Source: Alphaproteobacteria bacterium
Lineage (GTDB): Bacteria; Pseudomonadota; Alphaproteobacteria; Rhizobiales; Xanthobacteraceae
Assembly (NCBI GenBank): GCA_005884465.1
Contig: VAZH01000099.1
Location: 1-10,766 of the forward strand
Direction of reading: 5' to 3'
DNA length: 10,766 bases
The notes under the pieces are model-generated. The model did no database searches, had not been told where the DNA came from, and was given only the letters and a program-made list of their open reading frames with translations. Shown here one piece after another: positions 1-7,284 of the stretch. Made by a program: the position numbers and the translations under genes. How positions within the stretch are numbered: position 1 is the stretch's first letter; each line of letters starts with the position of its first letter.

Positions 1-21
1 ACTGATGCTTACTTTGCTGCC

Positions 22-64
22 CATCCTTCGAGACGCCGCGCGAGACGCGCGGCTCCTCAGGATG
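22..64. repeat. Intergenic palindromic repeat downstream of cheY
   Basis: This imperfect palindrome has outer arms CATCCT (22-27) and AGGATG (59-64) and an inner 6-bp stem CCGCGC (36-41) / GCGCGG (47-52) around a 5-base loop. The flanking words (catccttcgagacgc and ctcctcaggatg) match my memory of a dispersed Bradyrhizobium-type intergenic repeat. It lies 25 bases past the cheY stop on the minus strand, so its RNA hairpin could end or protect the cheY transcript. No U-tract follows, so a classical intrinsic terminator is not shown. Confidence 0.6.
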
Positions 65-88
65 ACGGCGTGGGTAAATTGACCAGCT

Positions 89-484
89 TTACGCGCTCGC
101 CATATCCGGAAACACCGCCTCGATCTTGGTCTTCAGCGTCGCGGCGTTGAACGGCTTGACGATATAGTTGTTCACGCCGGCCTTCTTGGCGGCGATCACG
201 TTCTCGGTCTTGGATTCCGCGGTGATCATGATGAACGGCGTGGTGGCGAGATTGGGGTCCGCGCGTACCTCCCGGAGCAGCTCGTAGCCGGTCATCGGCT
301 CCATATTCCAGTCAGAGATCACCAAGCCGTACTTCTTGCTGCGCATCTTGTTCAGCGCTGCCGATCCATCGCTGGCATCGTCGATGTTCTCGAAGCCAAG
401 CTGCTTCAGAAGATTTCTGATGATACGGATCATGGTGTTGTAATCATCCACGACCAGAACCGACATCGACAAATCAACCGCCAT
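89..484 (-). CDS. cheY: CheY-type single-domain response regulator
   Basis: This is a stand-alone receiver domain of 131 residues, close to the usual CheY length, with no output domain. Such proteins take a phosphoryl group from a histidine kinase (CheA in chemotaxis) and, when phosphorylated, typically bind the flagellar switch. The expected residues are visible: acidic pair Asp13-Asp14, phosphoacceptor Asp58 (in VISDWNM), Thr88 (in ITAES), Tyr107 and Lys110 (in KPF). I chose the ATG at 484 because AGGGAGAG (491-498 on this strand) lies 6 bases upstream. A TTG at 502 would add six residues upstream of that ribosome site. No che gene neighbours it in the window, so it is an orphan here. The receiver family is certain. 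The chemotaxis role is inferred from its closeness to CheY rather than from context. Confidence 0.9.
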   Translation of the reverse strand: MAVDLSMSVLVVDDYNTMIRIIRNLLKQLGFENIDDASDGSAALNKMRSKKYGLVISDWNMEPMTGYELLREVRADPNLATTPFIMITAESKTENVIAAKKAGVNNYIVKPFNAATLKTKIEAVFPDMASA

Positions 485-714
485 TCTTGGCTCTCCCTGC
501 AACGCTCATCAACCATGCCTGCGCCGGGCCAAAATACCCCCCGCAGTCACTCAACCAGCACTAGCATCAGCCATTAAACAGCCCGTTAACCGGCTACCGC
601 CGAAAAGGGATACCGGGCACCGGCGCGGGCGCCGCTTCGGGCCCCGCTTGACTTGATCGGGCGCGCCAAGTCACCGTCCCGCGCCCATCCGACCTCTGTT
701 GAAGAATCCCGAGA

Positions 715-1686
715 ATGGCGCCTGGCTTTACCGTTATCCGCGATACCACGCCCGCGGCCGCGATCCCCAAGGGATCGGTGGTTGCGATGGGTAATTTCGA
801 TGGCGTCCACCTCGGCCACCGCGCCGTTATTGCCGCGGCGCTGCAGATGGCGCGCACCCATCGCCGGCCTGCGCTGGCGGTGACGTTCGAGCCGCACCCC
901 CGCAGCTTTTTCAGCCCGAACTCTCCCCAGTTCAGGCTCAGCGACGAGACCGCCAAGCTGCGGCTTTTGGCCGGAACGGGCTTAGCCGGAGCTGTGGTGA
1001 TGACCTTCGACAAGAAGAGGGCCGGGACCACCGCGCAGGATTTCATTCACCATGACCTGATCGAGCGGCTCGGGGTAAGCGGCATCGCGGTCGGCTACGA
1101 CTTTCATTTCGGCAAGGGCCGGGTCGGCTCGCCGAGCCTATTGGTCAACGAAGCGCCCCGGCTCGGCATCGAGGTCGATGTGCAGCCTCATGTCGATATC
1201 GACGAGCGGCCGGTTTCCTCCAGCGCGATCCGCATGGCGCTGGCAGAGGGCCAGATCGAAGACGCCACCGCGATGCTCGGCGGTCCGTGGTTCGTCACCG
1301 GCCTGGTGATCCATGGCGAGAAACGCGGCCGCGATCTCGGCTATCCCACGGCCAATATCCGCCTCGACAAGAATTGTGGCCTCAAGCACGGCATCTATGC
1401 GGTGCGGGTCGGCCGCGGGCTTGAGCGTCTTGATGGCGTAGCGAGTTTTGGACGCCGCCCAACCTTCGACAATGGCGCGCCGCTGTTGGAAATCTTTCTG
1501 TTCGATTTCAAGGGCGATCTCTATGGAACGACGCTCGACATCGCCTTCATCGGCCTGATCCGCGAGGAACTGCGGTTCGACAGCGTGGAAAAGCTGGTGC
1601 GTCAGATGGATGAGGACAGCGCCCGCGCCCGCGCCGCGCTGGCCGCTGCGCCCGATGCGTTCCCGAAGCTCGGAGTGGTGGGTTGA
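715..1686 (+). CDS. ribF: Bifunctional riboflavin kinase / FAD synthetase
   Basis: RibF phosphorylates riboflavin to FMN and then adenylylates FMN to FAD in the cytoplasm. The protein has 323 residues, normal for the family. The N-terminal nucleotidyltransferase half carries the signature GNFDGVHLGH at residues 26-35. The C-terminal flavokinase half begins near residue 185 and shows HGEKRGRDLGYPTAN at 200-214, then a GRRPTF and LEIFLFDF...DLYG segment typical of the flavin-binding barrel. I chose the ATG at 715 because the resulting N-terminus (about 24 residues before the signature) has family-typical length. The ribosome site is weak. The stop overlaps the start of the acetyltransferase gene (TTGA at 1683-1686), so the two are probably translationally coupled. 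No FMN riboswitch was recognised upstream. Confidence 0.95.
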   Translation: MAPGFTVIRDTTPAAAIPKGSVVAMGNFDGVHLGHRAVIAAALQMARTHRRPALAVTFEPHPRSFFSPNSPQFRLSDETAKLRLLAGTGLAGAVVMTFDKKRAGTTAQDFIHHDLIERLGVSGIAVGYDFHFGKGRVGSPSLLVNEAPRLGIEVDVQPHVDIDERPVSSSAIRMALAEGQIEDATAMLGGPWFVTGLVIHGEKRGRDLGYPTANIRLDKNCGLKHGIYAVRVGRGLERLDGVASFGRRPTFDNGAPLLEIFLFDFKGDLYGTTLDIAFIGLIREELRFDSVEKLVRQMDEDSARARAALAAAPDAFPKLGVVG

Positions 1687-2237
1687 GCAAAACCGAAAAG
1701 CAGAAAATGCTTGCGGGCGAACTTTATCGGCCCGGCGATACGGCGCTGGCGGCCGATCAGGCCGCGAATAAAATCTGGATGGTACGCTACAACGGCTCGC
1801 TGGCGCTGCCAGTTTCCGAGCGGCATGCGCTGTTGTCCGAGCGTCTGGCTCATGTTGGCGCTGATGTCGTGATCAGGCCGCCGTTCTTTTGTGACTATGG
1901 TTATAACATCAGTCTCGGCGACGGTGTGTTCCTCAACTTCAACTGCGTCATCCTGGATGTCGTCGAGGTCAGCATCGGCGATCGCACCCAAATTGGACCC
2001 GCGGCGCAGATCTATGCCGCCGACCATCCCCGCGACGTTGAAATGCGCCGCAGCGGCCTCGAGTTCGGACGGCCGGTGCGGATCGGCCGTGATGTCTGGA
2101 TCGGCGGCGGCGCCATCATTCTGCCCGGCGTCGCGATCGGCGACGGCGCGGTGGTTGGCGCCGGCAGCGTCGTTACGAGGGATGTCGGCGCGGGCGTCAC
2201 CGTCGCCGGAAATCCGGCCCGGCCGCGTCAAACATGA
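1683..2237 (+). CDS. maa: Maltose O-acetyltransferase family (left-handed beta-helix acetyltransferase)
   Basis: This 184-residue protein belongs to the Maa/LacA/NodL group, which moves acetyl from acetyl-CoA to a sugar hydroxyl. The N-terminus KQKMLAGELYRPGD is the family's entry motif. After a helical part comes the hexapeptide-repeat helix (roughly residues 70-180) with the conserved FFCDYGYNISLG and DVWIGGGAIILPGV segments. His115 in IYAADHP is the expected catalytic base. It ends in GNPAR plus a short tail, so it is full length (E. coli Maa is about 183 residues). The start is a TTG overlapping the ribF stop. It is preferred over the ATG at 1710 because it keeps the residues before MLAGELY that relatives have. 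The true acceptor is unknown: Maa, LacA and NodL differ mainly in substrate. Its link to flavin or tRNA synthetase genes looks positional, not functional. Confidence 0.85.
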   Translation: MSKTEKQKMLAGELYRPGDTALAADQAANKIWMVRYNGSLALPVSERHALLSERLAHVGADVVIRPPFFCDYGYNISLGDGVFLNFNCVILDVVEVSIGDRTQIGPAAQIYAADHPRDVEMRRSGLEFGRPVRIGRDVWIGGGAIILPGVAIGDGAVVGAGSVVTRDVGAGVTVAGNPARPRQT

Positions 2238-2430
2238 CGCGGCGATCCCCGCAGGGCTTTGCGATCCAGCGGTTGGCTGCTATGGAAAGCCGCATGTTTG
2301 CGCGGCGCACCATCAGCATTAGTGGCCCGGCTTCCGTCTGAGCTTCAGCTCAGCGCAAGACCGGGATCCCCTGATTCATCCGCGAACGAATCGCGTTTCA
2401 GCGCCCCTTTTGAGCCAAACCAGAGCATTC

Positions 2431-5400
2431 ATGTCCGAAAAGCCGCAAAAGTCCGAAGCAACAGACTATTCCAAAACCCTGTTCCTGCCGCAGACGGAAT
2501 TCCCGATGCGCGCCGGCTTGCCCCAACGCGAGCCGGAAATCCTCAAGCGCTGGAACGAGATCGGCCTCTACCGCAGGCTACGCGAGCAAGCCGCCGGCCG
2601 GACGAAATTCGTGCTGCATGACGGCCCGCCCTACGCCAACGGCAACATCCATATCGGCACGGCCCTCAACAAGATCCTCAAGGATCTCGTGACCAAGAGC
2701 CAGCAGATGCTCGGCTTCGATTCCAACTACGTGCCGGGCTGGGACTGTCACGGCCTGCCGATCGAATGGAAAGTCGAAGAGGAGAACTATCGCTCCAGGG
2801 GCAAGCAGAAGCCCGACTTCCGCGACTCCGCCGCGATGGTGGCGTTCCGGAAGGAGTGCCGCGCCTATGCAACCCACTGGCTCAACGTGCAGCGCGAGGA
2901 GTTCAAGCGGCTCGGCGTCGTCGGCGACTGGGATCACCCCTATGCGACGATGGATTATTTCGCCGAAGCCCAGATTGCGCGCGAATTGATGAAGTTCGCC
3001 GCCAACGGCACGCTGTATCGCGGCTCCAAGCCGGTGATGTGGAGCGTGGTGGAAAAAACCGCGCTGGCGGAAGCCGAGGTCGAATACGAGGATTACACGA
3101 GCGATGCGGTATGGGTGAAGTTTCCGCTCGAATGGCCGGGCGCTCGTGTAGATGGCAATCTCGAAGACGTCTTCACGGACCAAGCCGCGGAGGCTTTCGT
3201 TGTCATCTGGACAACCACGCCTTGGACGCTCCCGGGAAATCGGGCAATCAGCTTCTCGCCAAAGATTTCGTATAGCCTATTCGAAGTAACTGATGCCGCA
3301 GCGGACAATTGGGCAAAGGTTGGCGACAAGCTAATTCTTGCTGACAAACTGGCCGATGATGTTTTCAAGCAAGCGCGAGTCGCCGGGTTTCGTCGAGTTG
3401 GTCCTGTGCAAAATGGAATGCTTGAAGGGGCTACCGCAACACATCCACTTGCAAGCTTCAGCAAAGGCTACGGCTTCAAAGTCCCTCTGCTCGCCGGCGA
3501 CCACGTCACCGATGACGCCGGCACCGGTTTTGTGCATACGGCGCCCGGACACGGCCGCGAGGATTTCGACATCTGGACGTCGAATGTGCGCGAACTGGCA
3601 GCGCGCGGCATCAACACCACCATCCCCTACACCGTCGACGAAAACGGCGCCTTCACCGAGCAGGCGCCGGGCTTCACGGGAAAACGCGTCATCAACGACA
3701 AGGGCGAAAAGGGCGACGCCAACGACGCCGTCATCAAGGCCTTGGTCCCGGCATGCTGCTGGCGCGCGGCCGGCTCAAGCATCAATATCCGCATTCCTGG
3801 CGCTCGAAGAAGCCGGTGATCTTCCGCAACACGCCGCAATGGTTCATCGCGATGGATAAACCGGGGTCCGGCCCGGCATTCACGAGACGCGAAGGCACAC
3901 AATACCTGACTGAGGTTGATCCGACACGCGGTGCCAAATCACAGCAATTGAAGACCAGACGACCTAGGTGGCGAGGGCTAAGGGTTCTCTCAAGAATTAG
4001 ACTTCTTCGATCGAAGGTCAGAGCTTATTTAAGAGCTACAGAACTCAACACAATTTACACGTTGCGGCAAATTGCTCTGCGTGAAATTGCGCGCACCCGC
4101 TGGGTGCCGCCATCGGGCGAGAACCGCATCACAGGCATGATCGCGAGCCGGCCCGACTGGGTGATCTCGCGCCAGCGCGCCTGGGGCGTGCCAATCGCGG
4201 TGTTCGTGCGCGAAAAGAGCGATGGTTCTGCCGAAGTCCTGGAGGACGAGGCCGTCAACCGGCGCATTGCGGACGCCTTCGAGCAGGAAGGCGCCGATGC
4301 CTGGTACATGGACGGCGCGCGTGAGCGTTTTCTTGGGCCTCGGGCCAACGAGGAGTGGAAGAAGGTCGACGACATCCTGGACGTCTGGTTCGATTCCGGC
4401 TCGACGCACGTGTTCGTGCTCGAAGACCCCGTGCATTTTCCGGGGCTCGCCGGCATCAGGCGCAAGGCCGACGGCGGCGATGATACCGTGATGTATCTGG
4501 AGGGTTCGGACCAGCACCGCGGCTGGTTCCAGTCATCGCTGCTGGAAAGCTGCGGCACCCGCGGTCGCGCGCCGTTCGACATCGTGCTGACCCACGGCTT
4601 CACGCAGGACGAACACGGCCGCAAAATGTCGAAGTCGCTCGGCAATACGATCGAGCCGCAGGCGGTCATCAAGCAATCCGGCGCCGACATCCTGCGGCTG
4701 TGGGTGGCCGCTTGCGACTACACCGACGACCAGCGCATCGGCCCGGAAATCCTCAAAAACACCGTCGAGACCTACCGCAAGCTGCGCAATTCGATTCGCT
4801 GGATGCTCGGCACGCTGCATCATTTCAGACCGGGTGAGGAGGTCGCACATGCCGAAATGCCCGAGTTGGAACGCTTGATGCTGCATGAACTCGTCGAGCA
4901 GGCGGCGATCGTGCGCAGGGCTTACGCCGAGTTCGATTACAAGACCGTGGTTGCAAGTCTCTCGGCGTTCATGAATACCGAATTGTCGGCGTTCTATTTC
5001 GACATTCGGAAAGACTCGCTGTATTGCGACCCGCCGTCGTCGCTGGCGCGCAAGGCGGCGCTGACCACCATCGATATCATTCTCGACGCCATCCTGCGCT
5101 GGTTCGCGCCGGTGTTGAGCTTCACCGCCGATGAGGCGTGGCAGCTCTACAAGCCGGACGCCGAGCCGTCGGTGCATCTCACGCTGTTCCCGGATGGGCT
5201 TGAAGCTTTCCGCGACGAGAGGCTGGCGGCGAAGTGGGAGATGATCCGCAATGTCCGCCGCGTCGTGACCGGGGCGCTGGAGCTCGAGCGCGCGGCCAAG
5301 CGGATCGGCTCGTCGCTGGAGGCCTCTCCACTGGTCTACGTAACGGACAAGAAGATCTTCGAGACCCTGTTCGATGTCGACCTGGCCGAAATCTTCATCA

Positions 5401-5621
5401 CCTCGAACGCGATGGTGACCAATGAGGAACCTCCGTCCGCTGCGTTCCGATTGAACGATGTGCCCGGCGTGGCGGTCGTGGTCGAAAAAGCCGTCGGCAC
5501 CAAATGCGCACGCTCCTGGAAGATCCTCCCCACCGTCGGTGACGACCCGGAATATCCGGACGTGTCACCGCGCGACGCCCAGGCGCTGCGCGAATGGAAG
5601 GCGCTGGGAATGGCGGTGTAG
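2431..5621 (+). pseudogene. ileS: Isoleucyl-tRNA synthetase, frameshifted
   Basis: IleRS charges tRNA-Ile and edits mischarged valine. The gene lies in two overlapping frames: 2431-3819, then from about 3750 (ATG at 3753) to 5621. The first frame carries the active-site loop (GNIHIGT, His74-Thr77), the editing motifs WTTTPWT (Thr261-263) and [10 protein letters not shown] (from His369). The second carries [26 protein letters not shown] (4623-4637), the anticodon-binding domain and a C-terminus with one Cys (TKCARSWK). Homology moves frame at GCCTTGGTCCCGGCATG (3739-3755), equivalent to a net loss of one base (or four). The first frame stops at 3817-3819. The start is ATG 2431 (MSEKPQKS), matching relatives, not TTG 2410. 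Joined, it gives about 1,060 residues, some 50-60 longer than I expect, because of an inserted segment at 3861-4100. Pseudogene, sequencing error and split enzyme remain possible. Confidence 0.85.
3861..4100 (+). other. Atypical in-frame segment inside ileS
   Basis: Between the conserved QWFIAMDK and WVPPSGENR motifs this copy has 80 residues. E. coli IleRS has about 17 and related alphaproteobacteria, from memory, about 25. The extra part has no resemblance to IleRS that I can see. Residues encoded by 3924-4034 include 11 Arg and 3 Lys in 37, with no acidic residue. GC over 3901-4080 is 47% (85 of 180 bases counted), against about 67% in nearby gene sequence. It holds perfect palindromes ACCTAGGT (3962-3969) and CTTCGATCGAAG (4005-4016). 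Near 4062 the frame resumes IleRS-like sequence ([18 protein letters not shown]). A small in-frame insertion like the Rickettsia palindromic elements, or replacement by foreign DNA, would both fit. The identity is unknown. Confidence 0.6.
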
Positions 5622-5628
5622 TAATCAA

Positions 5629-5778
5629 CGTCGTTCCCCGCGAAAGTGGGGACCCGTAGCCACCGGCGTTCGAAATAAAGAGGAAGATGACCCAGAGTCT
5701 TTCAAACAATATACGACACGGCGCCGCGATGAGCGCAATTGCGCTCACGCTGGGGGTCCCCGCTTTCGCGGGGACGAC
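5629..5778. repeat. Intergenic inverted-repeat element between ileS and lspA
   Basis: Two long arms face each other: the left arm (5629-5655) and the right arm (5754-5778) match as inverted copies over about 25 bases, with one mismatch and one single-base indel. Each arm is itself a small hairpin (CCCCGC-TTTC-GCGGGG in the right arm at 5758-5773). The spacer is about 100 bases and contains an 18-bp perfect palindrome (5730-5747). The wording (tccccgcgaaagyggggaccc) is that of a common dispersed Bradyrhizobium element, from memory. It fills nearly the whole 184-base gap between ileS and lspA, so it may influence read-through or mRNA stability within this gene series. Confidence 0.75.
5730..5747. 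repeat. 18-bp perfect palindrome
   Basis: TGAGCGCAATTGCGCTCA equals its own reverse complement over all 18 bases. It sits in the spacer of the larger inverted-repeat element, 59 bases before the lspA start. It could be the apex of the element's cruciform or a protein-binding site. The sequence alone does not decide. Confidence 0.6.
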
Positions 5779-5805
5779 ACTGTGTTTTGTGGCGACGATC
5801 GCTCC

Positions 5806-6303
5806 ATGAAGTCGAACCTCCGTCCCGGCGTCATCGCCGCCTTCGCCGTGCTGGCGCTCGATCAGGCCTCAAAACTTTGGCTGCTGTTCGTGTTCGACCT
5901 GCCCCACCGCGGCGCGGTGAAGGTCACGCCGTTTTTAGACCTGGTGCTGGCATGGAATGTCGGGATCAGCTTCGGCTGGTTTCAGAGCGACAACCAGGGC
6001 GCCCAGGTCATCCTGATGATCATCAAGGCGGTGGCGGTGATCGTGCTCGCGATCTGGATGGCACGCTCGCGCACCCTGATCGCCACCGTCGCGCTCGGCC
6101 TGATCATCGGCGGCGCCATCGGCAACGCCATCGACCGCTTCGCCTATGGCGCGGTGGTCGATTTCGCCCTGTTTCACCTCCAGATCGGGAGCAATACCTT
6201 CAATTGGTACGTGTTTAACCTTGCCGACGTCGCGATTGTTGCCGGCGTAGCGGCCCTGCTGTATGATTCCTTCCTGGGGGTACCCGCCGCAAAAGCGCCC
6301 TGA
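5806..6303 (+). CDS. lspA: Lipoprotein signal peptidase (signal peptidase II)
   Basis: LspA is an inner-membrane aspartyl protease that removes signal peptides from lipid-modified prolipoproteins. The 165-residue product shows four hydrophobic segments and the family's conserved blocks: LDQASK near residue 20, NVGISFGWF, GGAIGNAIDRFAYGAVVDF with the first catalytic Asp, and NLADVAI with the second. The start is the ATG at 5806 (MKSNLRPG), as expected for family length. Earlier in-frame sequence runs back into the repeat element and ileS and lacks homology. Its place after ileS is a classic bacterial arrangement, but here a palindromic element separates them, so it may have its own promoter or lowered read-through. 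Confidence 0.95.
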   Translation: MKSNLRPGVIAAFAVLALDQASKLWLLFVFDLPHRGAVKVTPFLDLVLAWNVGISFGWFQSDNQGAQVILMIIKAVAVIVLAIWMARSRTLIATVALGLIIGGAIGNAIDRFAYGAVVDFALFHLQIGSNTFNWYVFNLADVAIVAGVAALLYDSFLGVPAAKAP

Positions 6304-6403
6304 TCCCGGCTGATACGAGCCCTCAAGGGCTGGATTTGCTTGCCGGCGTAGGAGCTTGCGCCTCGATAGGCGTCCCCGGGGAAATTTGAACAGGAAGAGC
6401 GCG

Positions 6404-7117
6404 ATGCGCAGGACCGAAGCCAGCGGATGGATGGTGCGGAATTCGCCGGGAGCGCTGAGCCGCGCGCTGCGGCTCGCCGTCATCTCGCTGGGGATTGGCC
6501 TCGTGGTGGGCGCCGGGGCCGCGCGCGCCGAGGACGACGAGGACGAGAAGACCTTCGAGGAAAAGATCATCGAGGGCATCATGACCGGAATCGGCGGCAC
6601 CAACATGGACAACCGTGGCATCGAATATCGCGAGCGATCGCCGCTGGTGGTCCCTCCCAAGCTCGATCTGCCACCGCCGGCTTCCTCCAGTGAGGTGAAG
6701 GCTCCGAACTGGCCGAAAGATCCCGACGAAGCGCGGCGCAAGGCTTTGATCGCCGCGCGCAAGAAGGAAAACAAGGATCCCCGGGAAGCCAGCCGTCCGT
6801 TGATGCCGAGCGAACTCGACCAGCGGGCGCCGAAAAAGTCGACCGCCGGCGGCGATTCGGTTGATCAGCCCGGCGGCAATCCTGGCACCACCGCCGTCCT
6901 GAGCCCCTCGCAGCTCGGTTATAGCGGCGGCTTCAGCGGTCTGTTCGGCGGCAATAAAGTCGAGACCGCGCCGTTCAAGGGCGAACCGACCCGGGAATCG
7001 CTCACACAGCCACCCAGCGGGTACCAGACGCCGTCGCCGAACTTCGCCTATGGCACCGGGCCAAAGGAATCGCTGAACAAGGAATACAATCCGGCCGGCG
7101 GCAAGTATGGCGAATAG
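6404..7117 (+). CDS. Exported protein of unknown function, possibly DUF3035/BamF-like
   Basis: The 237-residue product is unassigned. Residues 1-42 form an export signal with a basic N-region, a hydrophobic core (about 24-40) and a likely cleavage site ARA/ED. No lipobox Cys is present. The mature part starts very acidic (EDDEDEK), then has FEEKIIEGIMTGIGG and the block EYRERSPLVVPPKLDLPPP (74-92). The remainder is rich in Pro, Gly, Lys and Ser and probably disordered, with FSGLFGG and a GYQTPSPNFAYG end. The PLVVPP-LPPP block, together with a position between lspA and an M16 pair, recalls DUF3035/BamF proteins of other alphaproteobacteria. This is inference from motif and context, and the missing lipid Cys counts against it. 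The start is the ATG at 6404, preceded by AGGAAG at 6392-6397. An upstream TTG at 6356 lacks support. Confidence 0.8.
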   Translation: MRRTEASGWMVRNSPGALSRALRLAVISLGIGLVVGAGAARAEDDEDEKTFEEKIIEGIMTGIGGTNMDNRGIEYRERSPLVVPPKLDLPPPASSSEVKAPNWPKDPDEARRKALIAARKKENKDPREASRPLMPSELDQRAPKKSTAGGDSVDQPGGNPGTTAVLSPSQLGYSGGFSGLFGGNKVETAPFKGEPTRESLTQPPSGYQTPSPNFAYGTGPKESLNKEYNPAGGKYGE

Positions 7118-7225
7118 CTGGTTCCGTCTCTCAGCTTCGTGACATTTACCGGCAGCCGCGCGGTGTAGGATGCCGCGGCTTTGGCCCGAACGCTTGCGTT
7201 CCGGCCGCTCTCACTCGAGAAAACT

Positions 7226-7274
7226 GCGCGTATTCTTGTCGAAAGACCAGTGTCCACCTTTTCGGAATACGCGC
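7226..7274. promoter_or_regulatory. 10-bp inverted repeat in the leader of the M16 operon
   Basis: GCGCGTATTC at 7226-7235 and its exact reverse complement GAATACGCGC at 7265-7274 are separated by 29 bases. The right arm ends 10 bases before the first M16 ATG (7285), next to where the ribosome would bind. It could be a repressor site or a leader hairpin that limits translation. No convincing -35/-10 pair was found beside it. Confidence 0.35.
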
Positions 7275-7284
7275 TAGATAGGTC

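Noticed and set aside
574..589. TTAA-N8-TTAA upstream of cheY, like a CtrA site
   Set aside because: CtrA sites have a 7-base spacer and this one has 8, and AT-rich tetramers recur by chance.
648..676. TTGACT (648-653) as a -35 box and a GACTTG/CAAGTC dyad before ribF
   Set aside because: No plausible -10 box at 16-18 bases; the dyad has only 6-bp arms with an 11-base loop.
2338..2353. CTGAGCT/AGCTCAG dyad between the acetyltransferase gene and ileS
   Set aside because: The 2-base loop is too tight and there is no U-run or promoter nearby. Nothing else in 2238-2430 could be supported.
3739..3756. Programmed minus-one frameshift in ileS
   Set aside because: No X XXY YYZ slippery sequence and no clear downstream stimulatory stem; homology suggests lost bases instead.
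4055..4690. Long open frames on the opposite strand of ileS and of the M16 genes (7294-8439, 8628-9800)
   Set aside because: They are antisense to clearly conserved genes, lack family motifs, and are expected in high-GC DNA.
6318..6331. AGCCCT-CA-AGGGCT hairpin after lspA as a terminator
   Set aside because: The stem is short and not followed by a U-tract, and the next gene follows closely.
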